A stretch of DNA of 64,000 nucleotides from Cupriavidus necator N-1 (lineage in GTDB: Bacteria; Pseudomonadota; Gammaproteobacteria; Burkholderiales; Burkholderiaceae): the NCBI RefSeq assembly GCF_000219215.1, contig NC_015726.1:1550001-1614000 (forward strand), written 5' to 3'. The translations under genes and the position numbers were made by a program. The notes below the pieces were generated by a model. That model was not told where the DNA came from. It did no database searches and was given only the letters and a program-made list of their open reading frames with translations. Within the stretch, counting starts at the first letter, position 1; every line of letters begins with the position of its first letter. Shown here in pieces: positions 26,788 through 35,427 of the stretch.

Positions 26788-27735
26788 GTGGAATTCTTCG
26801 TCATCTCACTGCTGAATGGCATCAGCTACGGGCTGCTGCTGTTCATGCTGTCATCGGGCCTTACGCTGATCTTCAGCATGATGGGCGTGCTTAATTTCGC
26901 CCACGCCAGCTTCTACATGCTGGGCGCCTACTTTGCCTACACCATCGCCAGCAAGGTCGGGTTCTGGCCGGCGCTGATCTTCGCGCCGCTGCTGGTGGCG
27001 GGCGCGGGCGCGCTGGTGGAGCGCTTCGGCCTGCGCACGGTGCACAAGTACGGCCACGTGGCCGAGCTGCTGTTCACCTTCGGCCTGGCCTACCTGATGG
27101 AAGAGGGCGTCAAGCTGGTGTGGGGCCTGGCGGCGGTGCCGTACCGGATTCCCGCGGAGCTGGACGGGCCGCTGTTCACGGTGTTCACCTCGTCCTTCCC
27201 CAAGTACCGCGCCTTCATGATGCTGGTGTCGCTGGGCATGCTGGTGGCGATCTACCTGGTGCTGACGCGTACCCGCATCGGGCTGGTGATCCAGGCCGCG
27301 CTGACGCACCCGGAGATGGTCGAGGCGCTGGGCCACAACGTGCCGCGCGTGTTCATGATGGTGTTTGGCGGCGGCGCCGCGCTGGCCGGGCTGGCGGGGG
27401 TGATCGGGGGCAATGCCTTTGTCACCGAGCCGTCGATGGCCGCGGCGGTCGGGTCGATCGTGTTCGTGGTGGCGGTGGTGGGCGGCATGGGATCGCTGGT
27501 GGGCGCCTTCATTGCGTCGATCCTGATCGGCGTGCTGCAGACCTTCGCGGTCACCATCGACGCCTCGCTGGCGGGCCTGATGACCAGCCTGGGGCTGGCC
27601 GTCAGCGAGGCCACGCCGTTCTATTCCTTGTGGAAGCTCACGGTGGCCCAGGTGGCGCCGGTGCTGCCGTACCTGTTGCTGGTGGTGATGCTGATCTTCC
27701 GCCCGCGTGGACTGATGGGAACCCGGGAGAGCTGA
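26788..27735 (+). CDS. livH: ABC transporter permease, LivH type
   Basis: This 315-residue inner-membrane permease starts with GTG at 26788 (MEFFVISLLNGISYGLLLFMLSSGLTLIFSMMGVLNFAH in outline), with AAGGA about 7 bases upstream. The N-terminal helix and the GLTLIFSMMGVLNFAHASF motif are diagnostic of LivH. It ends LRPRG-like (IFRPRGLMGTRES). It lies 4 bp before livM. With LivM it forms the channel. The symbol denotes family; the substrate is not established. Confidence 0.92.
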   Translation: MEFFVISLLNGISYGLLLFMLSSGLTLIFSMMGVLNFAHASFYMLGAYFAYTIASKVGFWPALIFAPLLVAGAGALVERFGLRTVHKYGHVAELLFTFGLAYLMEEGVKLVWGLAAVPYRIPAELDGPLFTVFTSSFPKYRAFMMLVSLGMLVAIYLVLTRTRIGLVIQAALTHPEMVEALGHNVPRVFMMVFGGGAALAGLAGVIGGNAFVTEPSMAAAVGSIVFVVAVVGGMGSLVGAFIASILIGVLQTFAVTIDASLAGLMTSLGLAVSEATPFYSLWKLTVAQVAPVLPYLLLVVMLIFRPRGLMGTRES

Positions 27736-27739
27736 CACC

Positions 27740-29053
27740 ATGGAGCAAGCGATGCAACAACCCCGCGAGCCGGTGGTGACCGGCCGCACCCTGCGCTACA
27801 GCCCGCTGAATCTGGCGCGCTGGATCATCTGGAGCCTGACCGTGCTGGCCATGCTGGTGCTGCCGCTGATCTTCACCGGGGGCTTCGCCATCACGCTGAT
27901 GTCGCAGATGGGCATCATGATCATTTTCGCGCTGTCGTACAACATGCTGCTCGGGCAGACCGGCATGCTGTCGTTCGGCCACGCGGTCTACTCCGGCCTG
28001 GGCGCGTTTATCGCCGTGCATGTGCTGAATATGGTCGGGGCGGGCAAGGTCTGGCTGCCGGTGTCGATGCTGCCGCTGGTGGGCGGCCTGGCGGGCGCCT
28101 TCTTCGGCGTGATCTTCGGCTACGTCACCACCAAGAAATCCGGCACCACCTTTGCCATGATCACTATGGGCATTGGCGAGATGGTGTTCGCCAGCTCGCT
28201 GATGTTCCCGGAGTTCTTCGGCGGCGAGGGCGGCATCTCCACCAACCGCGTGGTCGGTGACCCGTTCCTGGGCATCACCTTCGGGCCGGGGCGCCAGGTG
28301 TACTACCTGATCGCGGCGTGGTGCCTGCTGTCGATGGTGGCGATGTACGCCTGGACGCAGACGCCGCTGGGCCGCATCGCCAACGCCGTGCGCGACAACC
28401 CCGAGCGGGTCGAGTTCATTGGCTACAACACCCAGCGCGTGCGCTACCTGGTGCTGATCCTGTCGGCATTCTTCGCGGGTATCGCGGGGGCCCTGGGCGC
28501 CATCAACTTCGAGATCGTCTCGGCCGAGAATGTCAGCGCGGTGCGCTCCGGCGGCGTGCTGCTGGCGGTGTTCATCGGCGGCGCGGGCGTGTTCTTCGGG
28601 CCCATCATCGGCGCGGTGGTGTTCGTGCTGTTCGCGGTGGCGCTGTCGGACCTGACCAAGGCCTGGCTGCTGTACCTGGGCCTGTTCTTCGTGTTGATGG
28701 TGATGTTCGTGCCGGGCGGGCTGGCCAGCCTGCTGCTGATGCAGATGCCGCTGCTGGGCAAGGGCAAGCTGGGCCCCATGCTGCCGTCCTACGCGCGTGC
28801 CGGCGGCGCCGGCGTGGTGCTGCTGCTGGCCATGATCCTGACGGTCGAGCTGGTCTACAAGGTTCAGGTCGATAGCGCCAACGGCACCGCGATGTCGCTG
28901 TTCGGCGTCGGCTTCGATGCCGCAACCTGGACGCCATGGCTGGTGGCGGCGGTGCTGTGGGCGGCTGGCCTGTTCGCGTGGCGCCTGGCGGCGGCGCGGG
29001 TGCGCGGTGCGTGGGACAAGGTACAGATGGAAATCGCAGGAGGCAGGGCATGA
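27740..29053 (+). CDS. livM: ABC transporter permease, LivM type
   Basis: This 437-residue permease is rather long for LivM because of an N-terminal arm and an added C-terminal helix pair (LLLAMILTVELVYKVQ; AAVLWAAGLFAWRLAAARVRG). The core has NMLLGQTGMLSFGHAVYSGLGAF, which is diagnostic, and the cytoplasmic-loop motif TPLGRIANAVRDNPERVEFIG that contacts the ATPases. The stop overlaps the livG start as ATGA. Confidence 0.92.
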   Translation: MEQAMQQPREPVVTGRTLRYSPLNLARWIIWSLTVLAMLVLPLIFTGGFAITLMSQMGIMIIFALSYNMLLGQTGMLSFGHAVYSGLGAFIAVHVLNMVGAGKVWLPVSMLPLVGGLAGAFFGVIFGYVTTKKSGTTFAMITMGIGEMVFASSLMFPEFFGGEGGISTNRVVGDPFLGITFGPGRQVYYLIAAWCLLSMVAMYAWTQTPLGRIANAVRDNPERVEFIGYNTQRVRYLVLILSAFFAGIAGALGAINFEIVSAENVSAVRSGGVLLAVFIGGAGVFFGPIIGAVVFVLFAVALSDLTKAWLLYLGLFFVLMVMFVPGGLASLLLMQMPLLGKGKLGPMLPSYARAGGAGVVLLLAMILTVELVYKVQVDSANGTAMSLFGVGFDAATWTPWLVAAVLWAAGLFAWRLAAARVRGAWDKVQMEIAGGRA

Positions 29054-29823
29054 CAGCGGCACTGGAACTGACCGATGTACGCAAGAAGTTCGGCCAGACG
29101 GAGATCATCCGCGGCGTGAACCTGAGCATCCCGAAGGGTGAGCGCCATGCGCTGATCGGGCCGAACGGGGCGGGCAAGTCGACCACCTTCAACCTGATCT
29201 CGGGGCGCTTTGCGCCGACCAGCGGCACGGTGCGCCTGAACGGCGCGGAGATCGGCGGGCTGCAGCCCTTCGTGATCAACCGCATGGGGCTGTCGCGCAG
29301 CTTCCAGATCACCAACATCTTCCATCGGCTGTCGGTGTTCGAGAACCTGCGCTGCGCGGTGCTGTGGTCGCTCGGCTACAAGTATTCGTTCTGGCACCGG
29401 CTCAAGGGCCTGCGCGACACGCGCGAGCGCGCGGAGGAGGTGCTGGAGCTGATTGGCATGCAGCACCGCCGCGACAGCCAGGCGGGCCTGCTGACCTATG
29501 CCGAGCAGCGTGCGCTGGAGATCGGCATCACCATCGCCGGCGGTGCCGAGGTGATCCTGCTGGACGAGCCCACCGCGGGCATGAGTCGCTCCGAGTCCGA
29601 TCACGCGGTCGAACTGATCCGCAAGGTTACCGTCGGCAAGACGCTGGTGATGGTGGAGCACGACATGAGCGTGGTGTTCGGCCTGGCCGACCGCATCTCC
29701 GTGCTGGTCTACGGCGAAGTGATCGCCACGGATACCCCGCAAGCCATCCGCAATAACCGCAAGGTCAAGGAAGCCTACCTGGGCACCACCCTCGACGAGG
29801 AAGCCACCGAAGGAGCGCACTGA
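29050..29823 (+). CDS. livG: ABC transporter ATP-binding protein, LivG type
   Basis: This 257-residue ATPase has an intact Walker A (GPNGAGKSTTF), Walker B (VILLDEPTAGMSRSES) and switch histidine (VMVEHDMSVVF). The expected LSGG signature is replaced by LLTYAEQRALEIGITIAG, as is normal for LivG proteins (LxYGxQRxLEI). It overlaps both neighbours by a few bases, so production with livM and livF is coupled. Confidence 0.94.
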   Translation: MTAALELTDVRKKFGQTEIIRGVNLSIPKGERHALIGPNGAGKSTTFNLISGRFAPTSGTVRLNGAEIGGLQPFVINRMGLSRSFQITNIFHRLSVFENLRCAVLWSLGYKYSFWHRLKGLRDTRERAEEVLELIGMQHRRDSQAGLLTYAEQRALEIGITIAGGAEVILLDEPTAGMSRSESDHAVELIRKVTVGKTLVMVEHDMSVVFGLADRISVLVYGEVIATDTPQAIRNNRKVKEAYLGTTLDEEATEGAH

Positions 29824-30536
29824 TGGGCAAGCGCATGCTGAACGTCCAGGGCCTGCACGCCTACTACGGCAAGAGCCATATTCTCCACGGCGTGGACGCG
29901 CATATCGACGAAGGCGAGATCGTCGCGCTGCTGGGCCGCAACGGGGTGGGGCGCTCGACCATGGCCAAGGCCATCCTCGGCATGGTCAAGGCCGAGGGCT
30001 CGGTGCGGTTTCGCGACGAAGAGATCCTGGGGCGGCGTACCTTCGAAATCGCGCACCTCGGGATTGGCTATGTGCCGGAGAACCGCGACATCTTTCCGAC
30101 CCTGACGGTGCGGCAGAATTTGCTGCTGGGGGAGAAGCGCAACCCACGGCAGGCCAAGCCGCGCTGGACCGTCGAGGACATGTTCAACATGTTCCCGCGG
30201 TTGAAGGAGCGCGAGAACACCTCGGCCGGCGTGCTCTCCGGCGGCGAGCAGCAGATGCTGACGCTGTGCCGCACGCTGATGGGTGACCCCGACCTGGTGT
30301 TGATCGACGAACCGACCGAAGGGCTGGCGCCGATGATCGTGGCCTTGGTCGGGGACTACCTGAAGACGCTGAAGGAGCGGGGTATTTCCGTGCTGCTGAT
30401 CGAGCAGAAGCTGGCGATCGCGCTGGACATTTCCCAGCGCGTCTACGTGATGGGACACGGGCACATCGTGTTCGAAGGCACGCCCGCAGAGCTGAAGGCC
30501 AACTCGCAGGTGAGAAAGGAGTGGCTGGAGGTCTGA
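29823..30536 (+). CDS. livF: ABC transporter ATP-binding protein, LivF type, with Arg in Walker A
   Basis: This 237-residue ATPase has LSGGEQQMLTLCRTLM, Walker B LVLIDEPTEGLAP and the switch region LLIEQKLAIAL. In Walker A the usual lysine is arginine: GRNGVGRST, Arg44, codon CGC at 29952-29954. Walker A lysine normally contacts ATP phosphates, so this site may hydrolyse poorly while LivG keeps a normal site. I recall similar GVGRST variants in related betaproteobacterial LivF proteins, so it may be lineage-wide rather than a defect. ATG overlaps the livG stop as TGATG. Confidence 0.93.
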   Translation: MGKRMLNVQGLHAYYGKSHILHGVDAHIDEGEIVALLGRNGVGRSTMAKAILGMVKAEGSVRFRDEEILGRRTFEIAHLGIGYVPENRDIFPTLTVRQNLLLGEKRNPRQAKPRWTVEDMFNMFPRLKERENTSAGVLSGGEQQMLTLCRTLMGDPDLVLIDEPTEGLAPMIVALVGDYLKTLKERGISVLLIEQKLAIALDISQRVYVMGHGHIVFEGTPAELKANSQVRKEWLEV

Positions 30537-30999
30537 TCCGGCGCTTACCATGGATTTGCGCCGGGTCTGCATCGACCCGGCGCCAAGGCCCAGCCGCGCC
30601 CTGCGGCACAGCTTCAGCCGGGCTGAAACATCAGAAGAATCAATAGCTTGTCAGCGCCCTGGCGGTGACGGGAAAGCAACGCCGGGCGGACGCTCCCGCA
30701 CGCGCCATGCCCGCCCGGTAGCGCGAAGTAGACTAGTCAACTAGCTGCCGTGCACCATCAAAAAGTGGCTATATTGTCACGCAAAAATTGATATATGCAG
30801 CCATTTCTGCCGTTTCATGCATTGTATTCGGCACTTTTTATAGTTGAATGCGAATGATTCGTGTTTGTGTTTTGATTTGTATCAATCTATAATCGCCCGC
30901 CGTTATGGATGACATGAATCAAAGCTTTCGCGCTGCCTGAACTTGTCTTCATGACCATGAATAGATCGAGTCAAGAAAACTACAAAGGGAAGGTAGATC
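30537..30999. promoter_or_regulatory. Intergenic region upstream of the siderophore receptor
   Basis: This 463-bp gap has a GC-rich start after livF and a markedly AT-rich stretch from about 30760 to 30895. The latter contains the receptor promoter and a Fur-box-like site described separately. No credible gene or clear terminator was seen; short frames here lack ribosome-binding sites. Confidence 0.5.
30851..30893 (+). promoter_or_regulatory. Promoter with Fur-like palindrome for the TonB-dependent receptor
   Basis: The -10 TATAAT at 30888-30893 lies 17 bases after TTGTGT at 30865-30870. Directly upstream is the perfect palindrome CGAATGATTCG (30851-30861), resembling the core of a Fur box. 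Iron repression of a siderophore receptor is expected. Confidence 0.6.
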
Positions 31000-33270
31000 G
31001 TGAAACAACAACAGGACACGTTCCGGCTGAATCCGCTGGCCGGGGCGCTCGCCGGCGCCATGGCAGTGTTTGCCATGCAGGGCGCTGCGGCGCAGGAGAG
31101 CCAGCCTGCCGCCGTGGCCGGTGCCGGCACCAAGCCCGTGACGCTGCAGAGCGTGACGGTGACTGGGGCGAAGGAGGACGGCTACAAGGTGGATGAGGCC
31201 CAGTCGGCCAAGTTCACCGCGCCGCTGCTGGATACCCCCAAGTCCGTCACCGTGGTGCCGGCACAGGTGGTACAGCAGACTGGTTCCAACTCGCTGCAGG
31301 ACGCGCTGCGCACCACGCCGGGCATCACCTTCGGCGCCGGCGAAGGCGGCAACCCGATCGGCGACCGTCCGTTTATCCGCGGCTTTGACTCGATGTCGAG
31401 CATCTATGTCGACGGCGTGCGCGACACCGCTTCGCAGACACGCGACACCTTCAATATCGAAAGCATCGAAGTCATCAAGGGCCCGAGCTCGGCCTTTGGC
31501 GGCAAGGGCTCGGCCGGCGGCATGATCAACATCGTGTCGAAGCTGCCGACCAGTGAGAACTTCGCGCAGGGCTCGGTGGGCGTGGGCACGGACTCTTATT
31601 TCCGCGCCACGGCTGACGGCAACTACGTGCTCAACGACAATACTGCCGTGCGCCTGAATGCGCTGGGGTATACCGCCAACGTGCCCGGCCGCAACGAGGT
31701 CGACCAGAACTCCTGGGGCTTCGCGCCGTCCGTGACCTTTGGCCTGAATTCGCCCACGCAGGTCACGCTGTCGTACTACCACCTGCAGGGCAACGGCATG
31801 CCGGACTACAGCATCCCGTATTCCCGTCCTGCCAGCCAGTCGACCAAGGCCAGTCCGTCGCAGCCGGCCAGTGACGACCGCAACAATTTCTACGGCCTGA
31901 CCGACCGCGATTTCCAGAAGACGCAGTCCGATATCGCCACGGCCACGGTCAAGCATGACTTCCGCAACGGCCTGGTGTTCAGCAACACCAGCCGCTGGGG
32001 CCGCGCCAGCAACAACTACATCGTCACCAACCCTGACGACAGCAAGGGCAACGTGCCGCGCGGCTTTGTCTGGCGCAATACCAAGAGCCGCGATTCGGCG
32101 ACCGAGACGCTGACCAACCAGACCGACCTGAGCGCCAAGTTCGACACCGGCAGCCTCAAGCACACCGTGCTGTTCGGCTTTGAGTTCAGCCGCGACGATA
32201 CCAGTAACACCCCATACAACGTGGTCTCGGCCAATCCCGCGGCGGCCGCGGGGATCTGCAATGCGTCGCTGGTGGCCAGCTTCGACTGCGCGCCGCTGGC
32301 CAACCCGAACCCGAACGACCCGTGGCGCGGCAGTATCACCAAGATGCCCGTCACCACCACCACGACCACCAACACGCAGTCGGTCTACCTGTTCGACACG
32401 GTGGAGATCACCAAGCAGTGGCTGGTCAACGGCGGCGTCCGCTACGACAACTACGACACGCACTCGTTCGCCAACGCGTACAGCAACCCGAACACTGGCG
32501 CAGCCGTGGCGCAGCTGGATGTCCGCAACAAGTCGCACTTCTTCAACTACCAGGCGGGCGTGGTCTACAAGCCGGTCGAGTACGGCAGCATCTATGTGTC
32601 GTACGGTACTTCGTCGACGCCGCCGGGCTCAACCAATGGCGACGGGGCGGACAACATTACCCTGGCGCAGCGCAACCTGGAGCCGGAAACCTCACGTTCG
32701 GTGGAAATTGGCACCAAGTGGGACCTGCTGGCTCGCCGTCTGTCACTGACCGGTGCGATCTTCCAGATCGAGAAGAACAACGCGCGGGTCGCGGTTGACG
32801 CCAACACCACGATCAATGCCGGCAAGCAGCGCGTGAAGGGCTTCGAACTGGGCTTCGCCGGCAGCCTGACCGACAAGTGGGGCGTGTTCGGCGGCTATAC
32901 CTACCTGAACAGCGAGCTGATCGACAACGGTCCGCAGGCAGTCAACGCGGCCAACAACGGCAACCAGTTCCCCAATACGCCGAAGAACAGCTTTAGCCTG
33001 TGGACCACCTACCAGGTGCTGCCGGCGCTGACTTTGGGCGCGGGTGCGTACTATGTCGACAAGGTCTATGCCAACCCGGCCAACTCGCTGTATGTGCCGT
33101 CGTACTGGCGCTTTGACCTGATGGGCGCCTACAAGGTGAACAAGAACCTGTCGCTGCAGCTCAATATCCAGAACCTGTTCGACAAGACGTACTACACCAA
33201 GGCGCACAACCACTACGGCGCGCTGGGGGCGGGGCGCTTTGGCATGCTGACGGCGAACTTCAGGTTCTGA
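31000..33270 (+). CDS. TonB-dependent siderophore receptor
   Basis: This 756-residue outer-membrane receptor takes up a ferric siderophore with TonB energy. It starts with GTG at 31000 after AAGGGAAGG, then a signal peptide (ALAGAMAVFAMQGAAAQ). The plug domain follows (TPKSVTVVPAQVVQQTGSNS, RPFIRGFDSMSSIYVDGVRD, IEVIKGPSSAFGGKGSAGG), then a 22-strand-type barrel ending in Phe (LTANFRF). The RGF and VIKGPSS motifs place it with FhuE/FiuA-like catecholate or mixed-type receptors. No siderophore synthesis genes are nearby, so xenosiderophore use is possible. Confidence 0.94.
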   Translation: MKQQQDTFRLNPLAGALAGAMAVFAMQGAAAQESQPAAVAGAGTKPVTLQSVTVTGAKEDGYKVDEAQSAKFTAPLLDTPKSVTVVPAQVVQQTGSNSLQDALRTTPGITFGAGEGGNPIGDRPFIRGFDSMSSIYVDGVRDTASQTRDTFNIESIEVIKGPSSAFGGKGSAGGMINIVSKLPTSENFAQGSVGVGTDSYFRATADGNYVLNDNTAVRLNALGYTANVPGRNEVDQNSWGFAPSVTFGLNSPTQVTLSYYHLQGNGMPDYSIPYSRPASQSTKASPSQPASDDRNNFYGLTDRDFQKTQSDIATATVKHDFRNGLVFSNTSRWGRASNNYIVTNPDDSKGNVPRGFVWRNTKSRDSATETLTNQTDLSAKFDTGSLKHTVLFGFEFSRDDTSNTPYNVVSANPAAAAGICNASLVASFDCAPLANPNPNDPWRGSITKMPVTTTTTTNTQSVYLFDTVEITKQWLVNGGVRYDNYDTHSFANAYSNPNTGAAVAQLDVRNKSHFFNYQAGVVYKPVEYGSIYVSYGTSSTPPGSTNGDGADNITLAQRNLEPETSRSVEIGTKWDLLARRLSLTGAIFQIEKNNARVAVDANTTINAGKQRVKGFELGFAGSLTDKWGVFGGYTYLNSELIDNGPQAVNAANNGNQFPNTPKNSFSLWTTYQVLPALTLGAGAYYVDKVYANPANSLYVPSYWRFDLMGAYKVNKNLSLQLNIQNLFDKTYYTKAHNHYGALGAGRFGMLTANFRF

Positions 33271-33320
33271 GGGGTACTGCGGCCGGAGTTCGGCAACCTC
33301 GGCCTGCGCAATCTGTGTGC

Positions 33321-33441
33321 TCCCTCTCCCGCTTGCGGGAGAGGGGGGTGAGGGCGGGGCGCCCCTACGAAGTCATGCCGGTGGTATGCCAGTGCCTGCC
33401 CTCACCCCCTGCCCCTCTCCCGCAAGCGGGAGAGGGGAGCG
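33321..33441. repeat. REPIN-like pair of inverted palindromic repeats
   Basis: Two copies of a palindromic unit lie head to head: CTCTCCCGCTTGCGGGAGAG at about 33323-33342 with a GGGTGAGGGC tail, and CTCTCCCGCAAGCGGGAGAG at about 33415-33434 preceded by GCCCTCACCCC. Each unit is itself a hairpin, and the pair can fold into a longer one. A similar pair lies at 39513-39641. This is the arrangement of REP doublets, and it also can end transcripts from both sides. Confidence 0.7.
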
Positions 33442-34938
33442 AACCGGCGGTTTCGGCAAGTCAAACGGCATATCGTCGTAATCAATCAGCCGTGACTTCT
33501 TCACGGCCCGGTAGCCCCACCACAGCGCGAGGAACGCCGGCACGCCGATATAGGTCGCCACGATCTCCGGCCACCGGTTCGGAATATCCGCAAACGCCTG
33601 GTAGTTCTGCCCGGCCACGATCACCACGCACAGCATCACGGTAAAGATGGGGCCGAAGGGATAGAGCGGCGAGCGGTACGCCAGCATGCCTACGTCATAG
33701 CCCTGGTGCACCAGCCCGCGACGGAAGCGGTAATGGCTGATGGCAATGCCCAGCCAGGCAAAGAAGCCGGTCATGGCCGAAGTGTTGAGCAGCCACAGGT
33801 AGGCCGCCTTGTTCCCGAACAGCGAACTGAAGAAACACAGCGCGCCCACGGCGGTGGTGGCCAGCAGCGCATTGAATGGCACGCCGCTCACGGTCAGCTT
33901 GCCGAACGCGCGCGGCGCGCGGCCGCTGACGGCCAGGCCGTAGAGGATCCGGGTCGACACGTACATGCTGGAGGTGCCGGCCGAGAGCAGCGCGGTCAGC
34001 ACCACCGCGTTCATCAGCCCCGCGGCAAAGGCCAGGCCGGCGTGGCGGAACACCAGTGCGAACGGGCTCACGCCCACGTCGGTGACGTCGTTGCGCAGTA
34101 GGCTGGGATCGGTATAGGGAATCAGCACCCCGATGATCAGGATCGCGATCACATAGAACAGCAGGATGCGCCAGAAGGTCTGCCGGATCGCGCGCGGGAT
34201 GGTCCTGGCCGGGTTCTCCGCTTCGCCGGCGGCCACGCCCACCGTTTCCGTGCCCTGGAAGGAGAAGCCCGCGATCATCGCCACGCCGATCATGGCCGGG
34301 ATGCCGCCGACAAAGGGCGCGTCGTCCATGGTGAAGTTTTGCCAGCCCGACTGCGGGCCACCTTTCATGATGCCGAAGATCATTAACAGGCCCACGCCCA
34401 GGAACACGATCACGGTCACCACCTTGATCAGCGCGAACCAGTACTCGGCCTCGCCGAAGCCGCGCACCGAGAACGCATTGAGCCCGAACATCAGCAGCAG
34501 GAACGCGGCGCTCCAGACCACGCCGGGCATTTCGGGGAACCAGTACTGCATCACCAGCTGCGCCGCGGTCAGTTCCACGGCGATGGTCACCGCCAGGCTG
34601 AACCAGTAGTTCCAGCCCAGCGCGAAGCCGAAGCCTTCGTCGACATAGAGCGCGCTGTAGGTGACAAAGGAGCCGGCCACTGGCATATGCACCGCCAGCT
34701 CGCCCAGGCTGGTCATCAGGCAATAGACCATCAGGCCGAGCAGCATGTACATCAGCAGCGCGCCGCCGGGGCCGGCCTGCGCGATCGAGGCGCCCGAGGC
34801 CACGAACAGCCCGGTGCCGACCGCGCCGCCGATGGCAATCATGGTCAGGTGGCGGGCCTTGAGCTTGCGCTTGAGGTGGTCGTGCTCGACTACCGGGTGC
34901 TGGTGCTCGTGAGCGTGGGAATGTGAGGGGGAAGACAT
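33373..34938 (-). CDS. Amino-acid permease, APC family (GabP/AnsP-like)
   Basis: This 521-residue transporter has twelve predicted helices and APC-family landmarks: LTMIAIGGAVGTGLFVASG, GSFVTYSALYVDEGFGFALGW and FSFQGTETVGVAAGEAENP. The N-terminus is His rich (SHSHAHEHQH), which may bind metal. ATG 34938 is chosen because the open extension lacks family likeness. After DLPKPP the frame enters the REPIN, which supplies the last 20 or so residues (beginning VRSPLPLAGEGQG) and the stop. The substrate is probably a neutral or aromatic amino acid or GABA. Confidence 0.92.
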   Translation of the reverse strand: MSSPSHSHAHEHQHPVVEHDHLKRKLKARHLTMIAIGGAVGTGLFVASGASIAQAGPGGALLMYMLLGLMVYCLMTSLGELAVHMPVAGSFVTYSALYVDEGFGFALGWNYWFSLAVTIAVELTAAQLVMQYWFPEMPGVVWSAAFLLLMFGLNAFSVRGFGEAEYWFALIKVVTVIVFLGVGLLMIFGIMKGGPQSGWQNFTMDDAPFVGGIPAMIGVAMIAGFSFQGTETVGVAAGEAENPARTIPRAIRQTFWRILLFYVIAILIIGVLIPYTDPSLLRNDVTDVGVSPFALVFRHAGLAFAAGLMNAVVLTALLSAGTSSMYVSTRILYGLAVSGRAPRAFGKLTVSGVPFNALLATTAVGALCFFSSLFGNKAAYLWLLNTSAMTGFFAWLGIAISHYRFRRGLVHQGYDVGMLAYRSPLYPFGPIFTVMLCVVIVAGQNYQAFADIPNRWPEIVATYIGVPAFLALWWGYRAVKKSRLIDYDDMPFDLPKPPVRSPLPLAGEGQGVRAGTGIPPA

Positions 34939-35427
34939 CAGGGTCGCTGGACCTTCCGCCGATCCGCATCTTGTGGAACCCGGACGGCAAAAAACGAAAA
35001 GCCGCGAGTCTACCGTGTCGGCCCGCGCGATTTGTCCGTGTCGGTCAAATAAAGTCCGATACTGGTTTAGAGGCGGCACTCAGTCGCACTCTGAAAGTGA
35101 TCTATCAGGCACGTCATGGCGATTTGGCGCTGGGTTAGGTGCCCCCTCCATGCATCGCGATCAGGGGCGGCATTCGCGCCGCGCATGTCGCCGGAATAGT
35201 CCGAAAATTGAAATTGAACGACCGTGCTATTTTGTGTATGCTTGTTTCGCCCAAGCGCCGGAAGGCGTTGCGGGACGCGGGAAAGCGGCAGGTCGGGCGG
35301 AGGGTTTACCCGCCCATGACAGTCACCTCCCGCAGCAGTCGCCGGCCGCCGCTGGCCGCGCCGTGCAGTAAAAATTGAATTCGAGAATTCGAATCCCGAG
35401 ACAACTTTTGACACCAAAGGAACCAGC
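34939..35427. promoter_or_regulatory. Divergent regulatory region, permease / fadB-type operon
   Basis: This 489-bp gap serves the minus-strand permease and the plus-strand beta-oxidation genes. It contains the 18-bp motif at 35216-35233 and, at 35377-35394, tandem GAATTC units within GAATTCGAGAATTCGAA. An AT-rich stretch at about 35205-35245 suggests a promoter for the plus strand. Short frames across it have no ribosome-binding sites. Confidence 0.5.
35216..35233 (+). promoter_or_regulatory. Candidate operator, copy 2 of GAACRACCGTRCTATTTT
   Basis: GAACGACCGTGCTATTTT differs from the inverted copy at 23522-23539 at two positions. Its first 12 bases also match the palindrome GAACGATCGTTC at 51185-51196 at 10 of 12. 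It lies 195 bp before the fadB-type start, within a likely promoter. Confidence 0.5.

Noticed and set aside
29500..29540. Missing LSGGQ in LivG as a defect
   Set aside because: LivG proteins normally have a divergent signature of the LxYxxQRxLEI kind, as here.
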